In this document: positions 1-8,161 of the stretch, one piece after another
How positions within the stretch are numbered: position 1 is the first letter of the stretch
How the letters are laid out: each line of letters begins with the position of its first letter
Assembly (NCBI GenBank): GCA_016208975.1
Contig: JACQXA010000002.1
Span: forward strand, 124,001 to 188,000
Reading direction: 5' to 3'
Source of the DNA: Nitrospinota bacterium
GTDB taxonomy: Bacteria > Nitrospinota_A > UBA7883 > JACRLM01
DNA length: 64,000 nucleotides
Made by a program: the position numbers and the translations under genes
The notes under the pieces: model-generated
Databases searched by the model: none
What the model saw: only the letters and a program-made list of their open reading frames with translations
What the model was told of the DNA's origin: nothing

Positions 1-1470
1 GGCGGTCATGGCCTTGCGGTGATCGTTCCGCACCGGGGCCACCATGAGCATGTAAGGGCTCTCGGCGTCATAATCGAAATAATCCGCCACCCGCTCCCGC
101 AATACCGACGGGGCGAAGGGGCGGAACGATTCGCGGAATTTTATCTTCAGGTTCATCACCGACTGCATCTCCGGGGAGCGCGCGTCGCCGATGATGCTCC
201 GGGCCCCCAGGGCGCGCGGGCCGAACTCCATGGGCCCGTAGAACCAGCCTATGACCTTTTCCGAGGCGACAAGTTTGGCCACGGCCGTGGTCAATTCGTC
301 CTCGCTGGAATATTTTGTGAACGGGGCGCCGCTTTCCTCCAAGTATTTTCCGATTTCCTCGTCGGAATAATGGGGGCCAAGGTAAGAGCCCCTCTGAACG
401 TCCCGTTTGCCGTCGGCCTTCCTGGGTTGGCCTTCCACCTTGTGCCAGGCGAACAGCGCCGCTCCCAAGGCCCCTCCGGCGTCTCCGGCGGCGGGCTGTA
501 CCCATATCTCGTCAAAAACCTTCTCGGCCAGCAGTTTCCCGTTGGCCACGCAGTTCAAAGCCACACCCCCGGCCAGGCAAAGCCTGGAAAGGCCGGTCAC
601 CTTCCGGGCATGGCGGCCCATGCGCAACATGGCCTCCTCGGTCACCACTTGCACCGACCGGGCCAGGTCCATCTCTTTCTGGGAAAGCCGGGTCTCCGGT
701 TTTCTGGGCGGGCCGCCGAACAGGGCGTGGAATTTTTCCGATGTCATGGTAAGCCCGGCGCCGTAGTTGAAATAGCCCATGTCCAGCTTGAAGGAGCCGT
801 CTTCCTTGAGGTCTATTAAATGCTTGTAGATGAGATCCACATATTTCGGCTCTCCATAAGGGGCCAGGCCCATCACCTTGTACTCGCCGGAATTCACCTT
901 GAACCCGGTGTAGTAGGTGAACGCCGAATATAAAAGCCCCAGCGAATGGGGGAAATGCATTTCGTAGAGCAACTCCAGGCCGTTACCCCTGCCCACGCCC
1001 AGCGAGGTGGTGGCCCACTCCCCCACCCCGTCCACGGTCAAAATGGCCGCCTCTTCAAAGGGCGACGGGTAGAAGGCCGAGCCCGCGTGGGACTCGTGAT
1101 GCTCCGGGAATATTATCTTCCCCTCGTATCCCAGCTTTTCGCGGAGGTGGTCCCGCATCCACAGCTTTTCCTTCAGCCACAGGGGGATGGCCTTGAAGAA
1201 CGTGGTGATCCCCTGCGGAGCGTAAGCCAGGTAGGTCTCAAGGATGCGCTCGAACTTTATCCAGGGTTTGTCATAGAAAGCCACGGCCCCGAGGTCGGCC
1301 ACGGTGATGCCCGCCTTCTCCAGACAGAACCGCACCGCGTGCTCCGGATAGTCGGCGTCGTGCTTTTTCCGCGTGAAACGTTCCTCCTGGGCGGCGGCCA
1401 CTATCTGGCCGTCTTTCAACAGCGCCGCGGCGGAGTCGTGATAGAACGCGGATATCCCCAGTATGTAAAT
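1..1470 (-). CDS. Carbamoyltransferase, NodU/CmcH family (3' end outside window)
   Basis: Expected to move a carbamoyl group from carbamoyl phosphate, through carbamoyl-AMP, to a sugar hydroxyl. The 490 visible codons carry the family landmarks: YILGISAFYHDSAA and QEERFTRKKHD at the N-terminus, EHHESHAGSAFYPSPF and TVDGVGEWATTS in the kinase-like fold, CVANGKLL then QPAAGDAGGALGAAL in the C-terminal half, and SPYMLMVAPVR at the cut end. Homologues are about 570-610 aa, so roughly 100 residues are missing. The start is odd. A TAA at 1474-1476 closes the frame just before the conserved N-terminus, and no ATG, GTG or TTG precedes the first conserved block. ATT at 1468-1470 lies seven bases after GGGAGA and would give the standard N-terminus. 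It follows the DUF5989 gene by 39 bp, the usual partner order. Confidence 0.93.
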   Translation of the reverse strand, partial: MYILGISAFYHDSAAALLKDGQIVAAAQEERFTRKKHDADYPEHAVRFCLEKAGITVADLGAVAFYDKPWIKFERILETYLAYAPQGITTFFKAIPLWLKEKLWMRDHLREKLGYEGKIIFPEHHESHAGSAFYPSPFEEAAILTVDGVGEWATTSLGVGRGNGLELLYEMHFPHSLGLLYSAFTYYTGFKVNSGEYKVMGLAPYGEPKYVDLIYKHLIDLKEDGSFKLDMGYFNYGAGLTMTSEKFHALFGGPPRKPETRLSQKEMDLARSVQVVTEEAMLRMGRHARKVTGLSRLCLAGGVALNCVANGKLLAEKVFDEIWVQPAAGDAGGALGAALFAWHKVEGQPRKADGKRDVQRGSYLGPHYSDEEIGKYLEESGAPFTKYSSEDELTTAVAKLVASEKVIGWFYGPMEFGPRALGARSIIGDARSPEMQSVMNLKIKFRESFRPFAPSVLRERVADYFDYDAESPYMLMVAPVRNDHRKAMTA

Positions 1471-1509
1471 GGCTTATTCTCCCAATTAAAAGGAACCGCC
1501 CGGTGGCTT

Positions 1510-1668
1510 CTAGAACAACGTGTATATGAAAGGCGCCAAAGCGGAACCTTCCGTGAACACGATGAGCGCCCCGAGGGCCAGCAGAATAAGAATTATGGGC
1601 CCCAGCCAGAATTTTTTCCTGACTTTAAGGAAATCCCAGAACTCTCCCAACACTGAAGACTTGGACAT
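1510..1668 (-). CDS. DUF5989 small membrane protein
   Basis: 52-residue protein with one hydrophobic helix (about residues 23-40) flanked by VRKKFW on one side and EGSALAPFIYTLF at the C-terminus. That layout and length match the DUF5989 family, which is regularly encoded just before a carbamoyltransferase, often with an SxtJ-like membrane protein. No SxtJ-like gene is visible upstream; a repeat element lies there instead. The ATG at 1666-1668 has GGTGAT a few bases upstream. The function is unknown; an accessory role for the membrane or polysaccharide carbamoylation system is inferred only from the conserved pairing. Confidence 0.85.
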   Translation of the reverse strand: MSKSSVLGEFWDFLKVRKKFWLGPIILILLALGALIVFTEGSALAPFIYTLF

Positions 1669-1723
1669 GTAATCACCGCTATTTGATATAGTTCGCTCCC
1701 GCGCCCGCCACTGCGGACACAAG

Positions 1724-1758
1724 TTGAGGTGGGATTTTACCCCATCAACCACCCTCAA
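1724..1758. other. Hairpin-forming inverted repeat upstream of the carbamoyltransferase operon
   Basis: TTGAGGTGG at 1724-1732 pairs with CCACCCTCAA at 1749-1758 with one bulged base and a 16-base loop. On the plus strand it is followed by a T-rich run (TTCAAATTTTTC). It lies about 60 bp upstream of the DUF5989 start. It could be a terminator reading plus or a leader structure of the minus operon; sequence alone does not decide. Confidence 0.3.
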
Positions 1759-1782
1759 TTCAAATTTTTCTGCCCATGGGTA

Positions 1783-1925
1783 GTGTCCCAGTTTGAATCT
1801 CAAATAATTGACAGATCCTTCATTCCGCTTGCGCTTCGCTCAGGATGACAATGTTATCAACGGCTTTTATCTTGTCATTCTGAGCGTAAGTGAAGAATCT
1901 CCCCTGCGCTTTCAAACTGGGACAC
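1783..1925. repeat. 143-bp element with 15-bp terminal inverted repeats, copy 1
   Basis: The ends are GTGTCCCAGTTTGAA and TTCAAACTGGGACAC, a perfect 15-bp inverted repeat. Inside are two inverted copies of a TGTCATYCTGAGCG motif, so the whole element can fold. A 143-bp relative lies at 37184-37326, and a degenerate, longer one at 17542-17735. No open reading frame of note is inside, so it would be non-autonomous (MITE-like or REP-like). It occupies most of the 361-bp gap between the DUF5989 gene and the DUF3299 gene. Confidence 0.85.
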
Positions 1926-2029
1926 CACCTGCCCATGCCGGGGGCAAACAGCCAGCGCCGGGAATGGTAAAATGGTTTAATGGTTTTAAAATACACACAT
2001 AATGCGGCCTCAGCCCAGGCGTTAAAAAA

Positions 2030-2563
2030 ATGAGCCTGGCTGGCTGGTTAAAGCGCCTTTTCCTGAAAGATGGGGGCCCTCCATTAAGCGGGCGGAGCCT
2101 GCTTGCCATTGGGGGTATAGTGGCGTTGCTCCTGTCCATATCCCCCGAAATCGTAAAACAGCATCAGGCGGTGACAGGAGTCCGTCACCTGGAGGAAACC
2201 CCCGGTTCCGTTCCCTGGACGACACTTGAGAAGGTGGATATTAACTACATCACGGACAAGAACAGGTTATTCAGCGTGGAGGCCCAGCCGGAGGTATTAA
2301 CCCTTAATGGGAAGAGCGCCCGCGTCACGGGTTTCATAACTCCGCTGGAGCCGGGAACGCAACTGCGCAAATTCATCCTGGCGCGAACGCCGCCCACCTG
2401 TTTCTTTTGTGTCCCGGGAACCCCGGCCAACATGGTTTACGTGGAGACGGCCAATCCCGTGGCCTATAAACAGGAGCCGGTGACCGTGGAAGGGATTTTC
2501 AGTTTCGACAGCGACATGACAGACGGGATTTTATACCGGCTCCGGGCAACATCGGCGGAATAA
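2030..2563 (+). CDS. DUF3299 domain protein
   Basis: 177 aa. A hydrophobic segment near residues 25-40 suggests a membrane anchor or uncleaved signal. The soluble part has the DUF3299 hallmark: VTGFITPLEP then RTPPTCFFCVPGTPANMVYV, with a conserved cysteine pair (CFFC) and a predicted periplasmic position. The biochemical role is unknown; members are often near metal-handling or envelope genes. It stands alone between a repeat element and the convergent capD-type gene, ending 21 bp from that gene's stop. The upstream GC-poor stretch (AAAATGGTTTAATGG) may hold its promoter but no clear box is visible. Confidence 0.75.
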   Translation: MSLAGWLKRLFLKDGGPPLSGRSLLAIGGIVALLLSISPEIVKQHQAVTGVRHLEETPGSVPWTTLEKVDINYITDKNRLFSVEAQPEVLTLNGKSARVTGFITPLEPGTQLRKFILARTPPTCFFCVPGTPANMVYVETANPVAYKQEPVTVEGIFSFDSDMTDGILYRLRATSAE

Positions 2564-2584
2564 CCAATAGCCATTCAGGGCGGA

Positions 2585-4507
2585 TTATCTCCTGACGGCC
2601 TTTAGCTCCACCATGTTGCCCGCAAGGCTCTGGGCCGGGCTTTTGAGGCGTTTCAATATCTGGTGGTACACCCCTTCGCCGTCCTCCAGGCAGTTGTCCA
2701 CCGCCCAACGGGCCAGCTCCTCGACGCCGTCCAACGCCTCGTCCCCGCCAACCACGGTCCTTATTTTCGGGTGGGCGGTGGCGCCCAGCGTCTCCCCATC
2801 CCCGTTTAGGAACTCCTGGAGCTTCTCGCCGGGGCGCAGGCCGGTGTACTTGATTTCTATGTCCCGCCCGGGCTCGAATCCGGCCAGCCTTATCATTTTC
2901 TTCGCCAGGTCGGCTATCTTCACCGGTTCGCCCATGTCCAGCAGGAAAAGCCCCCCCTGGCCGCCCATGGCGCCAGTCTGCAATATCAACAGCACCGCCT
3001 CGGGGATAGTCATAAAATAACGCTCCACGTCCGGGTGGGTTACGGTAACCGGCCCCATGTCCTCTATCTGCTTCAGGAACAGCGGCACCACCGACCCGTT
3101 GCTTCCAAGGACGTTTCCGAACCGCACGGCCATGTAAATGGTCTTGGCGTTCCTCGACCGGCTTTTTATGTAAAGCTCGCACATCCTTTTGGTGGCGCCC
3201 ATGGCGTTGGAAGGGTCCACCGCCTTGTCCGTGGAGATGAGCACGAACCGCTCCACCCCGTATTTCTCCGCCAGGGCCGAAAGCGCCACGATGCCGCCCA
3301 CGTTGTTCCGCACGGCCTCGCCCTTGTTCATTTCCATAAGGGGCACATGCTTGTGCGCGGCGGCGTGGAACACGAACTGGGGCCGCTCCTCGGCGAAAAC
3401 CATGTCCATCCTGGCGCTGTCCGCCACGTCGGCGCAATGGTAGCTTATGGGCATCGAGCCGGTGAAACCGTTCATGTTCACGCCGAGGTGGTACAGGTAA
3501 TTCTCGCAAACGTCCACCAGCGCCAGTTTGGACGGGCCGAACTCTGCTATCTGCCGGGCCAGCTGGGCGCCTATGGAGCCCCCGGCCCCGGTTATAAGCA
3601 CCCGTTTGCCTTTCAAAAGCCCCTCCACCCGTGAAAAATCTATGCTCACAGGCTCCCGGTTGAGCAGGTCCTCGATCTGTATGTTGCGCAGATGCGACAC
3701 GTCAATCTTGCCATGCTCCCCGTCCAGATAGGCGGGGATAACGCGCATGGTCACGTTATGCGCCCTGCAGGCGGTGTTCATCTCCTCCAGCTTCTCGCCG
3801 GACAGCTGGGAGGCCACCAATAGCTCCCGCACGCCGAGCCGGGTCACAATGTCCTCGAAATTATCCATGGAGCCGAGTACCGTGTAACCGTGGATGGACG
3901 AGCCGGAGAATTGCTGGTTGTCGTCTATTATCCCCACAAGGTCGTACCGGCCGGCCCATTCGCCGCCGGTCATACCGCGCAATAATAGCTCGCCCCGTTC
4001 GTTGGCGCCGTATATGACAGCGGGCATCCCCCCTTCACGTTTACCGGCGCGGGACGGGCGCAAGGCGTTAAGCAGTGTTTTCATCCCCAGCCCGCGGCTG
4101 TAGTAAAGCCGGATGGACACCCGGAACAGGCCCACCAGCGCCAGGGTGTTTATGGAATCTATTATGAAAACCGAGCGGGATACCATGCCGGCCGCCGAGG
4201 AGTAGTACCAGAAGAACAGCCCCACCATGATAGTGGCGAAGCTTACCGCCACCGCCTTGACAAGGTTTATAAGGTCCACAAGGCTTGTGTACCTCCACAT
4301 GCCCGACTCCAGCCCGTAAAAGGCGAAAACCACCAGTTTGAGCGCAATGACGGCCGGAGCGGTCCTCCAGAAGAAATCGTTAACCTCCCCGGCGCCGGTC
4401 TCGAACCGGAGCCAGTAGGCCAGCCAGTACGCGACGAATATCAACGCCGCGTCGGTGGCCAGCACTATGTAAGTGTGCGGGTTCCTTATGGCTATTCGGG
4501 CCTTCAT
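2585..4507 (-). CDS. CapD/WbpM-type nucleotide-sugar 4,6-dehydratase/epimerase, membrane-bound
   Basis: 640 aa, the normal length of long FlaA1/WbpM/CapD proteins that convert UDP-HexNAc to 4-keto-6-deoxy sugars for O-antigen or capsule. Four hydrophobic helices span residues about 12-130. A first Rossmann domain starts near AVIYGANERGE (163-173), and the catalytic SDR domain starts at TGAGGSIG (306-313). The active-site stretch TDKAVDPSNAMGATK (426-440) has Met where short SDRs have Tyr, which is typical of the long subfamily. The start is supported by AGGAAATA directly before ATG. It is divergent from galE across 210 bp, so both promoters must lie there, but none is obvious. Confidence 0.9.
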   Translation of the reverse strand: MKARIAIRNPHTYIVLATDAALIFVAYWLAYWLRFETGAGEVNDFFWRTAPAVIALKLVVFAFYGLESGMWRYTSLVDLINLVKAVAVSFATIMVGLFFWYYSSAAGMVSRSVFIIDSINTLALVGLFRVSIRLYYSRGLGMKTLLNALRPSRAGKREGGMPAVIYGANERGELLLRGMTGGEWAGRYDLVGIIDDNQQFSGSSIHGYTVLGSMDNFEDIVTRLGVRELLVASQLSGEKLEEMNTACRAHNVTMRVIPAYLDGEHGKIDVSHLRNIQIEDLLNREPVSIDFSRVEGLLKGKRVLITGAGGSIGAQLARQIAEFGPSKLALVDVCENYLYHLGVNMNGFTGSMPISYHCADVADSARMDMVFAEERPQFVFHAAAHKHVPLMEMNKGEAVRNNVGGIVALSALAEKYGVERFVLISTDKAVDPSNAMGATKRMCELYIKSRSRNAKTIYMAVRFGNVLGSNGSVVPLFLKQIEDMGPVTVTHPDVERYFMTIPEAVLLILQTGAMGGQGGLFLLDMGEPVKIADLAKKMIRLAGFEPGRDIEIKYTGLRPGEKLQEFLNGDGETLGATAHPKIRTVVGGDEALDGVEELARWAVDNCLEDGEGVYHQILKRLKSPAQSLAGNMVELKAVRR

Positions 4508-4717
4508 TATTTCCTTTATCGGCCGCCGGGGGCCCCTTCTTTATGGGCCCGCCGCCGCCTGCGTTAAATAGTGGTTGTCACACGCTTGAGGTTGAAATTG
4601 TAACATCTTTGCCGTTCCCCCGTAAAATGCCCCCCGCCGGGCGGCCCGGCGAATATATAATGCTCTGGCGTGGCGCGGGCCACGGAGCGTTTCAAATCAA
4701 ACTGGTAACCGGGAAAA

Positions 4718-5710
4718 ATGACCGTTAAGGGAACCGTTCTTGTCACCGGCGGGGCCGGATATATAGGGAGCCATTGCGCCCTTTATCTGCGGGAAAACGG
4801 ATGGGAGACTGTAATCCTCGACAACCTTTCCACCGGACACAAGGAATCGGCGCTGGGGCAAAGGCTTGTGGTGGGCGACGTGGGGGACGGAGCCCTGCTG
4901 GACAGCGTATTCAAGACGCGCTCCATATCGGCGGTGATGCATTTTGCGGCCAGCGCTTACGTGGGTGAGTCTGTCACGGACCCGGCCAAGTATTACCGCA
5001 ACAACGTGGTCAACGGCCTGGCCCTGCTGGACGCCATGAGGCGCAACGGCGTTTCAAACCTTGTGTTTTCCTCCACCTGCGCCGTGTATGGAAATCCGGA
5101 GCGGACGCCTTTGACGGAAACCCACCCCAAGGCCCCCATAAGCCCATACGGTTTCTCCAAGCTGGCGTTTGAACGGATGGCGGAGGATTTTTCCAGCGCA
5201 TACGGCCTTAAACCGGTGTTCCTGCGCTATTTCAACGCCGCCGGGGCCGACCCGGAAGGAAGGCTTGGTGAAAACCACGACCCGGAAACCCATCTTATCC
5301 CGCTGGCCATCCAGGCCGCCCTGGGCCGGCGCGGGCCGGTAACCGTGTTCGGCGCGGACTATCCAACCCCCGACGGAACCTGCGTCAGGGATTATGTGCA
5401 TGTTATGGACCTGGCAGACGCGCATCTAAAAGCCATGGAGCATTTGTTAAACGGCGGCGCGCCCTCCGCGTTCAACCTTGGCTCGGGAACCGGCTATTCC
5501 GTGCGGGAGGTGGTAGCCATGGTGGAGAAAGTTGGCGGGAAATCCGTGCCGGTCATTGAGGGGCCCAGACGGGCGGGAGACCCTCCGGCGCTGGTGGCCT
5601 CATCGGCCAGGGCGCTGGAAACGCTAGGCTGGAAACCGCGATACGCGGAGCTTGAAGCCATAGTTAAAACAGCGTACGAGTGGCATAAGAAACAGGTTGG
5701 AAGTTTTTAA
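4718..5710 (+). CDS. galE: UDP-glucose 4-epimerase
   Basis: 330 aa extended SDR. The NAD-binding motif TGGAGYIGSH is at residues 10-19, the catalytic Ser/Thr region is FSSTCAVYG (117-125), and Tyr144/Lys148 form the YxxxK pair in SPYGFSK. The length and the C-terminal substrate-binding stretch (GTGYSVREVV) fit GalE, which interconverts UDP-glucose and UDP-galactose and supplies UDP-Gal for polysaccharide. It is preceded only by a weak ribosome site (CGGGAAAA). It ends 30 bp from the convergent antitoxin stop. UDP-GlcNAc epimerase activity cannot be excluded from sequence. Confidence 0.9.
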   Translation: MTVKGTVLVTGGAGYIGSHCALYLRENGWETVILDNLSTGHKESALGQRLVVGDVGDGALLDSVFKTRSISAVMHFAASAYVGESVTDPAKYYRNNVVNGLALLDAMRRNGVSNLVFSSTCAVYGNPERTPLTETHPKAPISPYGFSKLAFERMAEDFSSAYGLKPVFLRYFNAAGADPEGRLGENHDPETHLIPLAIQAALGRRGPVTVFGADYPTPDGTCVRDYVHVMDLADAHLKAMEHLLNGGAPSAFNLGSGTGYSVREVVAMVEKVGGKSVPVIEGPRRAGDPPALVASSARALETLGWKPRYAELEAIVKTAYEWHKKQVGSF

Positions 5711-5740
5711 AGCGGTGAAACCTTCGTCTGCGGTGGTAGT

Positions 5741-6835
5741 TTACCCATTGCAGGCCCATTCAAATGTTTTCTTCAGATAATTCAAGTTTGATCTATAGGG
5801 GATTAATCCATCATGTTGTAACCTTCCCACCACTATCCCTGGAGCTATACCCATTCCGGATGAAAACTCCATTATTCCTTTTCTGGTAAAAAGCCCTTTT
5901 CTTTTGAATGGTTCATAATACGCTTTGGGGATTAACAAATTAGAAGCGAAAAGATTGGCCTCTTTTTCTTCTTTTTCCAAAGATCCCCCGATATTTTTCT
6001 CAACAAATATTTCCTTTCTTCCATGTAGCAATATATGCCCAGCCTCATGAAAGAAAGAAAACCAGAATTGATCATCCGTTTTATAACGCAAAGTAAGCTG
6101 GATAACCGGTTTCCCGGCAAACCAATGCGTCGCGCCGTGAACCCTGGTGTTCTTTAATTCCTGAACCAGAGCCAGCACCACGCCATTGTTAGCGCAATAT
6201 TCCTTTAAAGCGGGCTCGAACTTCCAGGCCTTTTCTTTAGTTAAACCCCTTATTTCACGAAGAACCCCCTTAAAAGAACCCCCATCGAAGTCTGGAACGT
6301 TTGTTGTTTGCGCCTCCAACTGGCCTTTACGAAGCCATGCCGCAAGCGCCCATCTATCACTTTTAAACGCTTGTGAGTGGCGAAAAGCTATTTCCGGCCT
6401 GTTCCATATTTCAACGCATTCCTTGGGCGAGGCCACACCAAAAAAATCCATGATTTCCTGGAGCTTCTCAACAGGATTACGATAATCCGCAATCCATCCG
6501 CGTTGCGCTAATTCGCGGTATGGGACATCATTCAAAAAACCGGTTTCCTTTCCCAGCGCGGAACGCTCGTTGTTTTTGGCGATGGCGTCCTGGTAATTCC
6601 GCTCCAGATTTGTCCAAAACCCGCAAGGTATCCCAAGAACCCGCTCAAGCTGAATGGAGGTTTCCGGCGTTATGGCCGTAGTCCCCATTATTATGCCGTT
6701 AATCGTCTTTTTTGGCCGCCCCATGCGCTGGGCCAGTTCCGCCTGTGACATACCAATGGCCTCAAGGGTCTCACCCAGCGTCTCGCCTGGCGGTACGGCG
6801 TAATCAGGCTCATAATTCGGGGATGTCTCAACCAT
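5741..6835 (-). CDS. higA: HigA-type antitoxin fused to ImmA/IrrE-family metallopeptidase domain
   Basis: 364 aa. Residues about 1-90 are a HigA/XRE helix-turn-helix module (GETLGETLEAIGMSQAELAQRMGRPKKTIN in outline). The remainder is an ImmA/IrrE-like zinc peptidase with HEAGH in FFHEAGHILLHGRKE, followed by the acidic and aliphatic stretch EANLFASNLLIP that carries the third ligand in this family. It overlaps the toxin gene by 8 bp, so the pair is translationally coupled. The antitoxin part should bind and neutralise the toxin and repress the operon. The peptidase domain might provide regulated self-cleavage or release, as ImmA does for a repressor; that part is inference. Codon use is AT-richer than its neighbours, suggesting horizontal acquisition. 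Confidence 0.88.
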   Translation of the reverse strand: MVETSPNYEPDYAVPPGETLGETLEAIGMSQAELAQRMGRPKKTINGIIMGTTAITPETSIQLERVLGIPCGFWTNLERNYQDAIAKNNERSALGKETGFLNDVPYRELAQRGWIADYRNPVEKLQEIMDFFGVASPKECVEIWNRPEIAFRHSQAFKSDRWALAAWLRKGQLEAQTTNVPDFDGGSFKGVLREIRGLTKEKAWKFEPALKEYCANNGVVLALVQELKNTRVHGATHWFAGKPVIQLTLRYKTDDQFWFSFFHEAGHILLHGRKEIFVEKNIGGSLEKEEKEANLFASNLLIPKAYYEPFKRKGLFTRKGIMEFSSGMGIAPGIVVGRLQHDGLIPYRSNLNYLKKTFEWACNG

Positions 6836-7166
6836 GGTAATCCACTATATCCAAAATGCTGATTTTCGTTATTTTCCTATAATCCGGTGAAACGTCAGGC
6901 AATGTGGGCGCTGGATTATGCGCGGACTCAAAAACCAGACGAAATGGATGATTAAGGTCAACGGCAAATTTACCTTCCATTTCACCCTTCAAAGAATGCA
7001 ATCTTGCCGCCGGTAACAACCTCATTTCAGCCAGATTTTCCGCCGCCTGTAATTGAACAAGCCGCAATTTCAGTTTTTTAGCGCGCGTATCTCCAAGTGA
7101 TCTGATTGACTCCCGCTCGGAAGAACATATCTTCCTCATCTTCCGGCTATTAAAGTGTATATCCAC
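6828..7166 (-). CDS. higB: HigB-like RelE-superfamily toxin
   Basis: 112 aa, the usual size of HigB/killer-protein toxins, which cleave mRNA on the ribosome. Family features seen: the N-terminal strand DIHFNSRKMRK, the helix KLKLRLVQLQAAENLAEM, and the core LPAARLHSLKGEMEGKFAVDLNHPFRLVFE, ending with the ISILDIVDYHG strand. It starts at GTG (7164-7166); using the internal ATG would lose the first conserved strand. The toxin-first order is characteristic of higBA. Upstream lies an AT-rich 86-bp gap with the short inverted repeat ACGG-ATA-CCGT at 7195-7205, a possible autoregulatory operator. Confidence 0.85.
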   Translation of the reverse strand: MDIHFNSRKMRKICSSERESIRSLGDTRAKKLKLRLVQLQAAENLAEMRLLPAARLHSLKGEMEGKFAVDLNHPFRLVFESAHNPAPTLPDVSPDYRKITKISILDIVDYHG

Positions 7167-7194
7167 CGCGGTTACATATCAAGATAAATCATAT

Positions 7195-7205
7195 ACGGAT
7201 ACCGT
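7195..7205. promoter_or_regulatory. Possible operator of the higBA operon
   Basis: ACGG and CCGT arms around ATA lie about 30 bp upstream of the higB GTG, within an AT-rich segment that includes an eight-T run. HigA proteins usually repress their own operon by binding such palindromes. The arms are only 4 bp, so this is weak evidence. Confidence 0.3.
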
Positions 7206-7252
7206 TAACGTTTTTTTTAATTACATTCCGGGCCAGGCGGGGCCTATTCCAG

Positions 7253-8134
7253 CTATCGCGCCTCCTCCATGCACAGCCCCAGCGACTGTTCCCATTGGGG
7301 CATGCAAAGCCCGAAGGTTTTTTCCACCTTCTCCACCGACAGCGCCGAATGGGCGGGCCGCCGGGCGGGTAAGGGGTATTCAGCGGTCTTGATGGGAATA
7401 ACGTCCACAGGCGCATCCAGTTTCATCCGTTTGATAATGGCCCGGGCCTGTTGAAAGCGGGTTACGTTCCCCTTGCACGCCACGTTGTAAACGCCCTCAA
7501 AACCCTCGAACGAAACCCCCTTGGGGCCGGATAGTTTTGAAATTATCTGCGCCGTGGCCTCGGCCACAACCCGCGCCCACGTGGGGGAGCCGGTCTGGTC
7601 CGCCACCATCCTGATTTCGCCACCCTGCCTTGCACGGTTCATTACCGACGCAAGAAAATTTGGGCGCGCCATGGCCGAATACACCCACGCCGTCCTTAAT
7701 ATCAGGTATGGCGCCCCGGAGGCCATCACCCCCATGTCCCCTTCCAGCTTGGTGTGCCCATACACATTAAGCGGAGCGGTGGCGGCCTCTTCGGTGTACG
7801 GGATTTCTAAGGTTTCGCCGTCGAACACGTAATCGGTGGAGTAATGGATTATCGCCGAGCCGGCCTTCCTCGCCTCCTGCGCCATGAGGGTCGGGGCGAT
7901 GGCGTTTATCATCCGCGCCTTTTCAGGCTCGGCCTCCGCGCGGTCCACGGCGGTGTAGGCGGCGGCGTTCACTATGATGTCGGGTTTCATCGAGCCGATA
8001 GCGGCGGCGATGGCGCCGGGATCCACCAGGTCCAGGTCATACCTGTCTGGCGCGGCCACTTCACCCAGCGTTGACAGTGTCCGCTGAAGCTCCCAGCCTG
8101 TCTGGCCGTTCTTGCCCGTAAGAAGGATCTTCAT
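7253..8134 (-). CDS. rfbD: dTDP-4-dehydrorhamnose reductase
   Basis: 293 aa. It performs the last step of dTDP-L-rhamnose synthesis, NAD(P)H reduction of dTDP-4-dehydro-L-rhamnose. It begins MKILLTGKNGQTG, with the nucleotide-binding loop at residues 6-13, STDYVFDG at 99-106, and the catalytic Tyr125/Lys129 in NVYGHTK. I chose the ATG at 8132-8134, preceded by GGGAAGGGCGG, over an upstream TTG that adds six unconserved residues. It is the last gene of rfbBACD, 27 bp after rfbC. Confidence 0.93.
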   Translation of the reverse strand: MKILLTGKNGQTGWELQRTLSTLGEVAAPDRYDLDLVDPGAIAAAIGSMKPDIIVNAAAYTAVDRAEAEPEKARMINAIAPTLMAQEARKAGSAIIHYSTDYVFDGETLEIPYTEEAATAPLNVYGHTKLEGDMGVMASGAPYLILRTAWVYSAMARPNFLASVMNRARQGGEIRMVADQTGSPTWARVVAEATAQIISKLSGPKGVSFEGFEGVYNVACKGNVTRFQQARAIIKRMKLDAPVDVIPIKTAEYPLPARRPAHSALSVEKVEKTFGLCMPQWEQSLGLCMEEAR

Positions 8135-8161
8135 GAACCGCCCTTCCCGCAATGCCTGGTG

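Noticed and set aside
19-819. Open frame of 266 codons on the plus strand
   Set aside because: Antisense to the carbamoyltransferase, which has conserved motifs throughout this segment.
1808-2002. Possible small gene upstream of the DUF3299 gene
   Set aside because: It lies mostly inside the 143-bp repeat; similar frames arise in the copy at 37184 by the same repeat.
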